A stretch of DNA of 6,840 nt from Candidatus Saccharimonadota bacterium (GCA_016199685.1 JACQGD010000033.1:1-6840); one strand, 5' to 3'. Positions 1-6,648 are shown, numbered from the stretch's first letter. Notes: generated by a model not told the origin, from the letters alone. Numbers and translations: made by a program.

Positions 1-746
1 AACTAAAGGATCAAGGAAAAACTAAGTCAACACAGTACATAGCAAAAACAATTGTGACGACCGATATGCTCGATGCGTTGGCAAAACATTACGGTGTTAA
101 ATCGTATGGAAACATGCTGGTAGGTTTCAAATACATAGGAGAGCTCATTCGAAATAAAGAATCGACAGATGAAGAGTTTATCATCGGAGGTGAAGAAAGT
201 TTCGGGCTCTTAAAAGGAACGTATGCTCGGGACAAAGACGGCGCAACAGGTGCGCTACCACTTGCTGAGTATGCAGCAGAGTTGAAGGCAGAGGGCAAAA
301 CCCTTTACGACCGCCTCTTGGAGCTGTATGCAAAGCATGGACTGTACGTCGAGCGGCTTGACACCGTTGTGTGCCCAGGCGCAGATGGATTTGAGAAGAT
401 GTCAGCTATTATGGCCTCGCTTCGTACAAATCCACCTCAAACTATTGGCGACTACGAAGTAACTGCCACGATAGACTACTCAGAGCTTACGCGGACTGAT
501 ATTGTGTCGGGTGCGACAAGTGACGTTGATTGTGCGCGTGGAAATGTATTTGTTTTAGAGTTTGGCGATACACGTCGACGCATTACTATTCGGCCGAGTG
601 GAACTGAGCCAAAGATTAAATTCTACATCCAGTGGTTTGATGATGTAGATTCACGTGTTGGCATGGAAGTGGCGCAGCAGTACGAAGTAATTGCCAAAGA
701 GCTCGAGGAGCTGTCTCACAATCTCGAAAAGCAACTCATCGGCTAA
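1..746 (+). CDS. Phosphohexomutase, phosphoglucomutase type (5' end outside window)
   Basis: C-terminal portion of an alpha-D-phosphohexomutase, which interconverts glucose 1-phosphate and glucose 6-phosphate (or the mannose equivalents) through a phosphoserine enzyme in the cytoplasm. The frame is open from codon 3-5 to the TAA at 744-746, so GTG 54 is not the start; the real start and the catalytic serine lie upstream of the window. The sugar-binding loop GGEESFG is encoded at 186-206. The GEES form favours phosphoglucomutase over GlmM (GEQSGH) or PMM/PGM (GEMSGH). The phosphate-binding loop RPSGTEP is at 591-611, in the C-terminal domain. The segment TTDMLDALAKHYGV followed by GFKYIGELI is typical of domain 3. 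It is the first visible gene of an operon with recG, which starts 7 bases downstream. Exact substrate is uncertain. Confidence 0.9.
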   Translation, partial: LKDQGKTKSTQYIAKTIVTTDMLDALAKHYGVKSYGNMLVGFKYIGELIRNKESTDEEFIIGGEESFGLLKGTYARDKDGATGALPLAEYAAELKAEGKTLYDRLLELYAKHGLYVERLDTVVCPGADGFEKMSAIMASLRTNPPQTIGDYEVTATIDYSELTRTDIVSGATSDVDCARGNVFVLEFGDTRRRITIRPSGTEPKIKFYIQWFDDVDSRVGMEVAQQYEVIAKELEELSHNLEKQLIG

Positions 747-753
747 TGAGTGT

Positions 754-2784
754 ATGAATTTTGCATCGTCTCTCAGTAACGTGAAGGGTGTTGGTGAAAA
801 AACCGCCGAACAGTTTATTTTGGCCGGTATTCATACCGTCAATGATTTAGTCACGTTTCTCCCTCGAAAACATGAAGATTTTTCTGATGTCGTAAAAATT
901 GCCGATATAAGTCCTGGCAAAAAAACAATTAGGGCACGTTGTGAAAAAATAGCGACGCGACCGGTACGAAGAGGGCTTCGCATCACCACTGCAACACTTG
1001 CAGATGACACTGGAAAGCTTCAGGCTGTCTGGTTTAATCAACCGTATCGGGCGACGCAATTAAAAGGCAATGATGAGTTTTTCTTTTCAGGAGAATTTGA
1101 GTTTAACTATAACAAATATCAGCTTTCAAATCCTAGTGCCGAGAAAGTAAGCGATGTGCCGGTATCGACAGATCGCATTGTCCCAACCTATCGTGCAATA
1201 AAAGGTTTAAAGAGCCAAGTTGTTCGAAAAATTCTCACTGAACTTAAGCCACTTATTACAATGTACCCAGAGACACTACCGGCTAACGTTGTCGGTACAC
1301 AAAAGCTCATAAGTTACGCCGATGCATTGATGGGGATGCATTTTCCGAAGGGCCCAGATGATATTCAGGCTGCGCGCGATCGACTTGGATTTGAGGAGTT
1401 ATTTCAGTTACTACTCGCAAGTCAGCTTAATAAGCAGGCCAATGCCCAGCTTGAAGGATGGCATATTCCCTTTGATCAACAAGTTGTCGCCTCGTTCGTT
1501 AAGCAGCTACCGTTTGATCTTACTGCCGCCCAGCGTCGAGCAGCCTGGGAGATTATACAAGACTTCGAGCGTGAAGTGCCTATGAACCGTCTTTTGCAAG
1601 GAGACGTAGGCTCAGGTAAAACAGTCGTTGCAGGACTCGCGGCGCGCCAAGCTGCACATGCTGGATTTCAGACTGCGATCATGGCACCTACCGAAATCCT
1701 TGCTTCGCAACATGCAGAAACACTCACGAAACTATTGGAACCATTCGGGCTTACTGTCGGATTGTTGACAGGTAGCGTCAAAGGCAAGGCGCGAGTTACC
1801 CTCTACGAGATGATTGCGAATGGAACAGTTGATGTGGTGGTAGGAACGCACGCTTTGATACAGCAGACGGTTCATTTCAATAAGCTTGGATTCGTGGCAA
1901 TCGATGAGCAACACCGCTTCGGCGTTAAGCAGCGCCAAGAGCTACTAAAGAAATCAGAGAAGATGCCCCACTTGCTTGCGATGACAGCAACACCGATACC
2001 GCGCAGCCTTGCCTTGACGGTATACGGCGAACTAGATGTTAGTATTCTCAATGAGCTTCCGAAAGGCCGTAAGCCAATCGAGACAAAGATATGGTCGCCT
2101 AATAGTAGCGCACAGTTATATGAAAAGATTGATACCGAGATCAAGGCTGGCCGACAAGCATATGTGATCTGCAGTTTGATTGACGATAACCCAGATAATG
2201 AAATTAAGAGTGTTGAGACAGAATATAAAAAACTGAGAAACTCAGTCTTTAAACATCGAACTATCGGACTGTTACATGGCAAAATGAAGCCGGATGAAAA
2301 AGACGCAGTTATGCAGTCTTTCGCGAGCGGCAAGGTTGATATTTTAGTGAGTACGACAGTGGTTGAGGTTGGAGTAGATGTGCCAAATGCAACTGCAATG
2401 TTGATTGAAAATGCTGATCGATTCGGATTGAGTCAACTTCATCAGCTACGTGGACGTGTCGGACGTTCGTCGCATCAGAGTTATTGTTATTTGGTAATGA
2501 GTGACAGTTCCAAGCCATCACAACGGCTTCGCGAAATTGAAAAGTCTAATGATGGCTTCTATCTGGCGGAAGTCGATTTGCAGCTTCGTGGACCTGGCGA
2601 GATATACGGAAGGGCGCAGCATGGCGCACTGAATCTTCAGATTGCGACGCTTGCCGATACAAAACTGATCAAGCGAGCGCAAGACGCTGCGAAGTTATTC
2701 GTACAATCTGGTGATGATTTGTTACAATATAAACAATTGGCTGAGCAAGTGAACACGTATCAACGACTCACGACGCTCAATTAG
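754..2784 (+). CDS. recG: ATP-dependent DNA helicase RecG
   Basis: Superfamily 2 double-stranded DNA translocase that remodels stalled replication forks and branch-migrates Holliday junctions. With ATG 754 the protein is 676 aa, normal for RecG. Residues 8-45 hold the N-terminal helix-hairpin-helix-like part (NVKGVGEKTAEQ, then FLPRKHEDF). Residues about 50-140 are the OB-fold wedge domain. The helicase core shows Walker A GDVGSGKT (283-290), DEQH box DEQHRFG (384-390), TATPIPRS (411-418) and motif VI QLRGRVGR (564-571). The C-terminal TRG-like segment DLQLRGPGEIYGRAQHG is at 608-624; the usual G(T)RQSG is here GRAQHG. A longer reading from TTG 691 would overlap the mutase by 56 bases and add a non-RecG sequence, so ATG 754 is preferred despite a weak ribosome-binding site. 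It is 7 bases after the mutase stop, so probably cotranscribed. Confidence 0.97.
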   Translation: MNFASSLSNVKGVGEKTAEQFILAGIHTVNDLVTFLPRKHEDFSDVVKIADISPGKKTIRARCEKIATRPVRRGLRITTATLADDTGKLQAVWFNQPYRATQLKGNDEFFFSGEFEFNYNKYQLSNPSAEKVSDVPVSTDRIVPTYRAIKGLKSQVVRKILTELKPLITMYPETLPANVVGTQKLISYADALMGMHFPKGPDDIQAARDRLGFEELFQLLLASQLNKQANAQLEGWHIPFDQQVVASFVKQLPFDLTAAQRRAAWEIIQDFEREVPMNRLLQGDVGSGKTVVAGLAARQAAHAGFQTAIMAPTEILASQHAETLTKLLEPFGLTVGLLTGSVKGKARVTLYEMIANGTVDVVVGTHALIQQTVHFNKLGFVAIDEQHRFGVKQRQELLKKSEKMPHLLAMTATPIPRSLALTVYGELDVSILNELPKGRKPIETKIWSPNSSAQLYEKIDTEIKAGRQAYVICSLIDDNPDNEIKSVETEYKKLRNSVFKHRTIGLLHGKMKPDEKDAVMQSFASGKVDILVSTTVVEVGVDVPNATAMLIENADRFGLSQLHQLRGRVGRSSHQSYCYLVMSDSSKPSQRLREIEKSNDGFYLAEVDLQLRGPGEIYGRAQHGALNLQIATLADTKLIKRAQDAAKLFVQSGDDLLQYKQLAEQVNTYQRLTTLN

Positions 2785-2816
2785 GATTATAAACAGTAGT
2801 AAAGGTAACGACGCGC

Positions 2817-3647
2817 ATGTATTCCGGGACGACATTCCGAACAAAATCTGGCCTTATCATGGGGGTGCATCAGAAAATTGATCGCGTTGCACGCCGTGCG
2901 CTTGCAAAAAAACTTCCAAAAAAGACAATCTTTCCTGGTGAGAAGAAAATTCTGCACTTTGAGGGTCTTAACGGACCTGATGGTATAAAGCGCAAAAGCC
3001 CGGGACGGGATGAGCCATGGCACTATATTGATCCCCTTGACGAAACAGACAAAGACCTAAAGACAATGATTGAAGATCATGTTCATAATCTTACCACCGC
3101 TTTGATCGATAATAATCACGAACGCGCGGCATTTGAAGCAGCCTGGATGGCACATGCTATCACTGATGGTCTCACTCCAGCACACCATTATCCACTCGAG
3201 GAAAAACTCGAAAAAATGCGTGATGGAAGAGGGCTTGAAACTCGCACTAGCGCCAAAGAAAAGCTTGTTCTTCCGGGTAAGACTCGCAGAGAGCAGCTGC
3301 GAAACAATTGGCAGGTTTGGGGGGCAAAGGGTATTATGACGACGCATCTTGCGTTTGAGCTTGGCGTTGCAACGACAATCGCAGGGCAACGTATTGCGAA
3401 AGCGGCTCCAACTGATGAAGAATACGCTCATGTGCGAGAGAAAGGCGTGATCGCAACGTTTGAGGAGACACTTGAGCGAATCTCTCACCTGGAGCTGTAT
3501 GATGAGTTCGCAAAGGCCGGATGGACACGGCGACTTGCTCGAGATACCCGCGACATCCTTGTCCCGGAAATCGCAAAACTCGTGTGCCTTAGTTGGTATT
3601 ACTGCGACACAGTAGCAAGTGAAAAAAGAGAAGACCACTACCGATGA
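2817..3647 (+). CDS. Zinc-dependent phospholipase C / P1 nuclease-like protein
   Basis: Protein of 276 aa with the metal-ligand layout of the zinc-dependent phospholipase C/S1-P1 nuclease fold. His69 lies in DEPWHYIDP. His113, Asp117 and His123 lie in HAITDGLTPAH, which matches the family H-x3-D-x5-H signature. His177 and Glu181 form the H-x3-E pair in THLAFELG. The gap between His123 and His177 is larger than in the characterised enzymes. No signal peptide or membrane segment is visible, and there is no N-terminal Trp of the kind that ligates zinc in mature secreted enzymes; His19 or His47 could substitute. It may cleave phosphoesters in lipid or nucleic acid; the substrate is unknown. Start ATG 2817 has AAAGG (2801-2805) upstream; ATG 2859 is a possible alternative without a visible Shine-Dalgarno. 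The gene begins 32 bases after recG and its TGA overlaps the rsmD ATG, indicating translational coupling. Confidence 0.75.
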   Translation: MYSGTTFRTKSGLIMGVHQKIDRVARRALAKKLPKKTIFPGEKKILHFEGLNGPDGIKRKSPGRDEPWHYIDPLDETDKDLKTMIEDHVHNLTTALIDNNHERAAFEAAWMAHAITDGLTPAHHYPLEEKLEKMRDGRGLETRTSAKEKLVLPGKTRREQLRNNWQVWGAKGIMTTHLAFELGVATTIAGQRIAKAAPTDEEYAHVREKGVIATFEETLERISHLELYDEFAKAGWTRRLARDTRDILVPEIAKLVCLSWYYCDTVASEKREDHYR

Positions 3648-4189
3648 ACATTCGAATTATTTCGGGTGAATTTGGGAAGCGTAAGATTGATGCACCAGAT
3701 GGCCGTATAACTCACCCAATGGGTGATCGTCAACGCACTGCGCTCTTTAATATCATCAAGGCGGAGCTTCCAGATGCAGATATTCTTGACGCATTTGCTG
3801 GAACAGGGTCGCTTGGACTCGAATCACTCTCGCATGGCGCTCGTTCGGCAATCTTCATAGAAAAAGATAGAATGGCACAAAATATTCTCGCAAAGAATAT
3901 CTCGACACTTGGTGTCGAGAATCGGGCAAAATTGATGCGTACTACTGTTGAAAAATGGATAGATGGTAATACTGAAGCTCGGTTTGATGTTATTTTCGCG
4001 GATCCACCATATCAAGATCTGCAGTTATCCACAGTTTCAAAATTATTAGATCTTTTAAAACCTGGTGCGCTTATGGTATTATCAACACCAGGTAGAAGTG
4101 AGGTTCTGGCCAAAACAGGAGTTGTTGTGGTGGACAATCGTAGTTATGGACAAGCGAATCTCACTTTTTACCGCCGAGAGGGAGCGTAA
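3644..4189 (+). CDS. rsmD: 16S rRNA (guanine(966)-N(2))-methyltransferase RsmD
   Basis: SAM-dependent methyltransferase of 181 aa, the usual RsmD length, which methylates N2 of G966 in 16S rRNA during 30S assembly. The N-terminus RIISGEFGKRKID and the segment HPMGDRQRTALFNII match the family pattern (RIIGG..GR.L, RPT.DRVRE.LFNI). SAM-binding motif I is DAFAGTGSLGLES (49-61), the acidic ribose-binding Glu73 follows in IFIEKD, and the catalytic motif IV is DPPY (120-123). ATG 3644 overlaps the TGA of the upstream zinc protein by four bases, with a GAGAAG Shine-Dalgarno at about 3629-3634. It is the last gene of the operon; a terminator overlaps its stop codon. A perfect DnaA-box sequence (TTATCCACA) at 4025-4033 lies inside the gene and is probably chance. 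Confidence 0.95.
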   Translation: MNIRIISGEFGKRKIDAPDGRITHPMGDRQRTALFNIIKAELPDADILDAFAGTGSLGLESLSHGARSAIFIEKDRMAQNILAKNISTLGVENRAKLMRTTVEKWIDGNTEARFDVIFADPPYQDLQLSTVSKLLDLLKPGALMVLSTPGRSEVLAKTGVVVVDNRSYGQANLTFYRREGA

Positions 4190-4202
4190 AAGCTCTTTTT
4201 TG
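4178..4202 (+). terminator. Rho-independent terminator of the pgm-recG-rsmD operon
   Basis: GAGC at 4182-4185 pairs with GCTC at 4192-4195 around a six-base loop that includes the rsmD stop. The stem can be extended outward by G-U and A-U pairs to about 4179, and a run of six T follows (4196-4201). The GC core is short, so efficiency may be modest. It is the only terminator-like structure between the mutase and the tRNA. Confidence 0.55.
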
Positions 4203-4227
4203 TTTGCGGTAACTTCTCGTACGGTAA

Positions 4228-4256
4228 TTGACATAGATTATTATTTATACTATAAT
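4228..4256 (+). promoter_or_regulatory. Consensus sigma-70 promoter directed toward the left tRNA-Leu in antisense
   Basis: TTGACA (4228-4233), a 17-base spacer and TATAAT (4251-4256) give a perfect match to the sigma-70 consensus. Transcription should start near 4262-4264, which places the AAGGAG at 4263-4268 at the very 5' end. No annotated gene lies downstream in this orientation; the transcript would cross the minus-strand tRNA-Leu at 4337-4418. Confidence 0.8.
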
Positions 4257-4261
4257 AGTAT
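4247..4261. promoter_or_regulatory. Perfect palindrome over the -10 box (operator candidate)
   Basis: ATACTA (4247-4252) and TAGTAT (4256-4261) are exact inverted repeats separated by TAA, and cover the whole TATAAT box. This is where a repressor would block polymerase. The region is AT-rich, so chance symmetry is possible; no regulator gene is nearby. Confidence 0.35.
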
Positions 4262-4304
4262 TAAGGAGACATTCGTCTTCCGTTACTTCTTTGGAAGGAA
4301 ACGT

Positions 4305-4355
4305 ATGCACATGCGTGCGCAGTTTAGTCAGAAACGACCTCGAGAGAGGACTTGA
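4305..4355 (+). CDS. Possible 16-codon basic ORF behind the consensus promoter
   Basis: ATG 4305 is preceded by GGAAGG (4293-4298) at a good distance and opens a 16-codon frame (MHMRAQFSQKRPRERT) ending in TGA 4353-4355. The last six codons and the stop lie within the antisense of the tRNA-Leu 3' end. The peptide is strongly basic. CTTCC (4277-4281) can pair with GGAAG (4293-4297), which would hide the ribosome-binding site. I do not recognise the peptide. It may be a leader peptide, the stump of a gene cut by rearrangement, or chance. Confidence 0.2.
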   Translation: MHMRAQFSQKRPRERT

Positions 4356-4418
4356 ACCTCCACGCCCGAAGGCACTAGCTCCTAAGGCTAGCGTGTCTAC
4401 CAATTCCACCACTCGCGC
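4337..4418 (-). tRNA. tRNA-Leu (UAG), left copy
   Basis: Class II tRNA read on the minus strand. D arm GUGG/CAC with GGUAGA; anticodon stem CUAGC/GCUAG with loop CUUAGGA, giving anticodon UAG (complement of 4382-4384) for CUA codons; variable arm GCC-UUCG-GGC; T arm GGAGG/CCUCU with loop UUCAAGU. CCA is not encoded. The acceptor stem is abnormal: 5' GCGCGAG against 3' CUCGAGG leaves G1-G72 and G3-A70 mismatched, and position 73 reads U where leucyl-tRNAs normally have A. Body features say tRNA-Leu clearly; whether this copy is functional is uncertain. No clear terminator follows it, only a GCAC/GTGC hairpin near 4308-4319. Confidence 0.85.
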
Positions 4419-4428
4419 ATATTTAGTG

Positions 4429-4450
4429 AAGTTACTGCTGGTGATAACTT
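4429..4450. repeat. Small inverted repeat in the tRNA leader
   Basis: AAGTTA and TAACTT (6 bp, exact) are separated by ten bases, in the linker 11-32 bases upstream of the left tRNA. At a comparable place the right copy has a different inverted repeat, GAAG-AGTA-CTTC at 6611-6622. They could be leader hairpins recognised during tRNA 5' processing, or chance. Confidence 0.3.
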
Positions 4451-4469
4451 GCTTCATGAGCACAGTACG

Positions 4470-4506
4470 CGCTAGCATGTCTACTCATGATTTGCGTTTC
4501 ACGCAG
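4470..4506 (-). repeat. Conserved 37-nt element upstream of left tRNA-Leu, tRNA 5'-half relic
   Basis: On the minus strand the element contains a GCGTGAA start and ends with GTAGACATGCTAGC, like the GCGCGAG start and GTAGACACGCTAGC D-arm/anticodon-stem segment of the tRNA. The two GTAGACAYGCTAGC copies (4471-4484 and 4387-4400) are exactly 84 bases apart, about one tRNA length. The inner TGCGT-GAA-ACGCA forms a 5-bp hairpin. It is probably a decayed tandem tRNA or a conserved leader signal. Confidence 0.5.
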
Positions 4507-4597
4507 CCACCACTTGGTGCACTGTTTAATTGAAAGGTGCTTTTTATTTAGCGTCTCCACAGACTTTATACCTTAATCTCATCAAGGTAACTGTAAT

Positions 4598-4626
4598 AAT
4601 ATAACACAAATAGTGTCAGGATTCAA
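4598..4626 (-). promoter_or_regulatory. Candidate promoter for the left tRNA-Leu
   Basis: On the minus strand TTGAAT (4626-4621), a 17-base spacer and TATATT (4603-4598) resemble a sigma-70 promoter. It would give a leader of about 170 bases that carries the 37-nt element ahead of the tRNA. Its -35 box lies inside the spacer of the divergent plus-strand promoter of the FAD gene. Confidence 0.4.
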
Positions 4627-4642
4627 AGCCCTGTGCTACAAT
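4613..4642 (+). promoter_or_regulatory. Candidate promoter of the FAD-dependent dehydrogenase gene
   Basis: TACAAT (4637-4642) is preceded by TG one base upstream (4634-4635), an extended -10 arrangement. A weak -35 GTGTCA (4613-4618) lies 18 bases before it. The start of transcription would be near 4649, about 35 bases before ATG 4684. This also argues against GTG 4633 as the translation start, since it lies upstream of the -10 box. Confidence 0.5.
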
Positions 4643-4683
4643 TGCGATCAAGGTTGGGCTGCACATACACTGAATGGAGTATC

Positions 4684-6501
4684 ATGTCGGAACTACAGGG
4701 GCTGAGTGGTCGCGAACGGCGGCAAGCTATTGACATTTCACTCCGCTACGCACTGATGAGGCTTCCACGGTCCGCTCGCTATGGCGATAGTGCGTTTAAC
4801 ATGGAATATCAGTGGGTATCTATCAATATAGCGGTGGTCGCAGCTGCACAAAGGTTCACATGGGACACTAAAGTCGCTAACTATTTGAACGAGCATATAC
4901 TAGGGGAAGTTACGAGCAATGCTGCCGTACGACAGGCGATGTCGACTGATGCGGGTATATTATCCATTGCACCTGAGATGGTCGTTTATCCACGAACAAC
5001 AAACGATATACGCAAAGTAGCCAGATTTTCTAACCAGCTTGCTGAGAAGGGGCATATTCTTCCTATCACTCCTCGCGGTGGCGGCAGTGATCAGACTGGG
5101 GCAGCGATTGGTAAAGGTATTGTTCTCAATACGACAGCGCATATGAACTCTATCTTTGAGGTTGATGCAAAACAGCGCTTAGTGCGTGTACAGCCTGGCG
5201 TGACCTTCAAAGCGCTTAATGACGCACTTCGCCTTCATGGATTATTCATACCATCGTATCCCAGCTCTGCTGCATACAGCACTATTGGCGGTGCGATCGC
5301 AAACAATGCAACGGGTATACTTTCTGGAAAATACGGTTCAACAGGGCAGTGGATTCAACAAATTGAAGTCGTACTGAGCAATGGTGATGTCATACAGACG
5401 GGCAGAATCAGCAAACGTGAGCTCAATAAGAAAAAAGGCCAGCAGACATTCGAAGGTGAAATATATCGCCAGATAGATAACCTAATAATTGATAATGCTG
5501 AATTTATTGCTGATTCCATAGATACAGAAATATACGACGGAGCGGGCTATGCTGGGATTGCGAACGTCAAGCAAAAGGATGGTTCGATTGATCTTGCGCC
5601 ACTTATTGTTGGTAGCCAGGGTACACTTGGTGTTGTCTCGGAAGTGATCATGAAAGCAGCACCTCTGAGCGAACTCGCTGTGAGTGCAATTGCATTTGCA
5701 AGTTGGGAAGATGCGCGTGATTCGCTCGAAGCAGTCGCGAGTTTCGATCCAGCCGTTATGGAAATCATCGACGCGCAGTTATACGACATCGCACTAGAAC
5801 GAGGGAAGAAATACTCATTTTACGGCGAGGCTATCGATGCCGGTACGGTGAAAGTAATCATTGTTGTCGGGTTCGATGATGCAAACGAGCGACTTCGCAG
5901 CAAAAAAGGTAAGAAACTGCGTAAAATGTTTGAACCGACCGACGCCTTCGTAAAAACAGCATCAGATGCTGCTGAGTCGGAAGAGCTCTTAGCGCTCCGA
6001 GACGTAACAACAGTTGTTGTCATTCCTGAAGACTCACCAGAAGCGACGCCGCCGCTTGTCGATGGCGTTTATATTCCGCAAGCTCGATTCGAAGATTTCA
6101 TGTCATCGCTTGAGCTCCTTGGCACGAAATACCATCTTACGTTGCCGCTGTATGGTCGAGTACTCGATAGTGTGTACCATGTTCGTCCAACATTCCAGTT
6201 ACATAAAGTAGGTGACAAGCAAAAAATATTTAAATTTACCGATGAATACGCACGGCTTGTTGCAAGTCACGGCGGTCATTTAGTCGGTGAATCTGGCGAA
6301 GGACGGTTCAAGGCTGTATTTGCACATAAAGAGTTTGATGACGACCTTGAAGCTATCTATGACGGCGTACGCGCAGTCTTTGATCCGCTCGGCATTATGA
6401 ATACCGATGTCAAACAAGTGACTGACATAAAAACCATGGTTGCCCATCTTCGTAAAGGCTACGACCTGAGCGCATTTGCAAACTACTCCCCAACAAGCTA
6501 A
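4684..6501 (+). CDS. FAD-binding oxidoreductase (GlcD/D-lactate dehydrogenase-like)
   Basis: Flavoprotein of 605 aa of the FAD-linked oxidase (PCMH/VAO-type) family, whose members oxidise 2-hydroxy acids such as D-lactate or glycolate. Residues 1-96 are a helical N-terminal region ending in a segment like the GEV...YSTDASI stretch of YdiJ-type proteins. The FAD domain runs from about 97 (PEMVVYPRT) with PRGGGSDQTG (130-139), TIGGAIANNATG (200-211) and VGSQGTLG (309-316). The C-terminal cap domain has GGHLVGESGEGR (530-541) and DPLGIMNTD near the end. The usual EHG of relatives reads ESG here. The protein contains no cysteine, so no Fe-S module, and no signal peptide or membrane span is evident. 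ATG 4684 follows GGAG (4676-4679); a longer reading from GTG 4633 is unlikely. The gene is monocistronic, with no functional partner beside it; electron acceptor and substrate are unknown. Confidence 0.88.
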   Translation: MSELQGLSGRERRQAIDISLRYALMRLPRSARYGDSAFNMEYQWVSINIAVVAAAQRFTWDTKVANYLNEHILGEVTSNAAVRQAMSTDAGILSIAPEMVVYPRTTNDIRKVARFSNQLAEKGHILPITPRGGGSDQTGAAIGKGIVLNTTAHMNSIFEVDAKQRLVRVQPGVTFKALNDALRLHGLFIPSYPSSAAYSTIGGAIANNATGILSGKYGSTGQWIQQIEVVLSNGDVIQTGRISKRELNKKKGQQTFEGEIYRQIDNLIIDNAEFIADSIDTEIYDGAGYAGIANVKQKDGSIDLAPLIVGSQGTLGVVSEVIMKAAPLSELAVSAIAFASWEDARDSLEAVASFDPAVMEIIDAQLYDIALERGKKYSFYGEAIDAGTVKVIIVVGFDDANERLRSKKGKKLRKMFEPTDAFVKTASDAAESEELLALRDVTTVVVIPEDSPEATPPLVDGVYIPQARFEDFMSSLELLGTKYHLTLPLYGRVLDSVYHVRPTFQLHKVGDKQKIFKFTDEYARLVASHGGHLVGESGEGRFKAVFAHKEFDDDLEAIYDGVRAVFDPLGIMNTDVKQVTDIKTMVAHLRKGYDLSAFANYSPTS

Positions 6502-6559
6502 AGACCTGCTTCCCCGGGTCAAGCTATGCATATCGACATCCAGTGCACTACTAGCGGTA

Positions 6560-6596
6560 CTGCGTGAAAAGCAAATCTTGTGTAGACACGCTAGCG
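6560..6596 (+). repeat. Conserved 37-nt element upstream of right tRNA-Leu, tRNA 5'-half relic
   Basis: Matches the left element at 33 of 37 bases. Its GTAGACACGCTAGC (6582-6595) is identical to the D-arm/anticodon-stem segment of the tRNA at 6666-6679, exactly 84 bases downstream. The flanking linker toward the tRNA (6597-6648) shows no clear similarity to the left linker. Confidence 0.5.
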
Positions 6597-6608
6597 TAAT
6601 TCGCTTAC

Positions 6609-6637
6609 TTGAAGAGTACTTCTATATACGATAGACT
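6609..6637 (+). promoter_or_regulatory. Weak candidate promoter for the right tRNA-Leu
   Basis: TTGAAG (6609-6614), 17 bases, TAGACT (6632-6637). Each box matches consensus at four of six bases. Transcription would start only a few bases before the tRNA 5' end at 6649. AT-rich alternatives such as TATATA at 6623-6628 exist, so the assignment is tentative. Confidence 0.3.
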
Positions 6638-6648
6638 AAGGACACTAT

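Larger units (their letters stand above)
4341..4524 (-). repeat. Left arm of a long imperfect inverted repeat (leader element plus tRNA-Leu)
   Basis: Read on the minus strand, this stretch aligns with 6541-6726 on the plus strand. CAGTGCAC starts both arms, a 37-base block follows (33 of 37 identical), then a diverged linker of about 50 bases, then the nearly identical tRNA-Leu body up to CTCG at 4341-4344. Similarity stops at that point in both arms. Confidence 0.8.

Noticed and set aside
691..753. Longer RecG start at TTG 691
   Set aside because: Overlaps the mutase coding sequence by 56 bases and adds 21 residues unlike any RecG N-terminus; ATG 754 gives the normal length.
1872..2333. 153-codon minus-strand open frame within recG
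   Set aside because: Shadow frame opposite the helicase motifs of recG; no recognisable protein features.
4025..4033. Perfect DnaA box TTATCCACA
   Set aside because: Single site inside rsmD with no cluster or AT-rich unwinding region; expected by chance.
4245..4478. 77-codon minus-strand open frame through the left tRNA
   Set aside because: It is the translated tRNA-Leu itself (the familiar RVVELVDTLALGA string), not a gene.
4291..4533. 80-codon plus-strand open frame across the left tRNA
   Set aside because: TTG start, and most of it is the antisense of the tRNA and its leader; composition is explained by the tRNA.
4633..4683. Longer FAD dehydrogenase start at GTG 4633
   Set aside because: It lies upstream of the likely -10 box (4637-4642) and has no Shine-Dalgarno; ATG 4684 has GGAG just before it.
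6503..6520. GACC...GGTC hairpin just after the FAD gene as terminator
   Set aside because: Four-base stem without a T run; not convincing. Transcription may read through to the terminator after the right tRNA.
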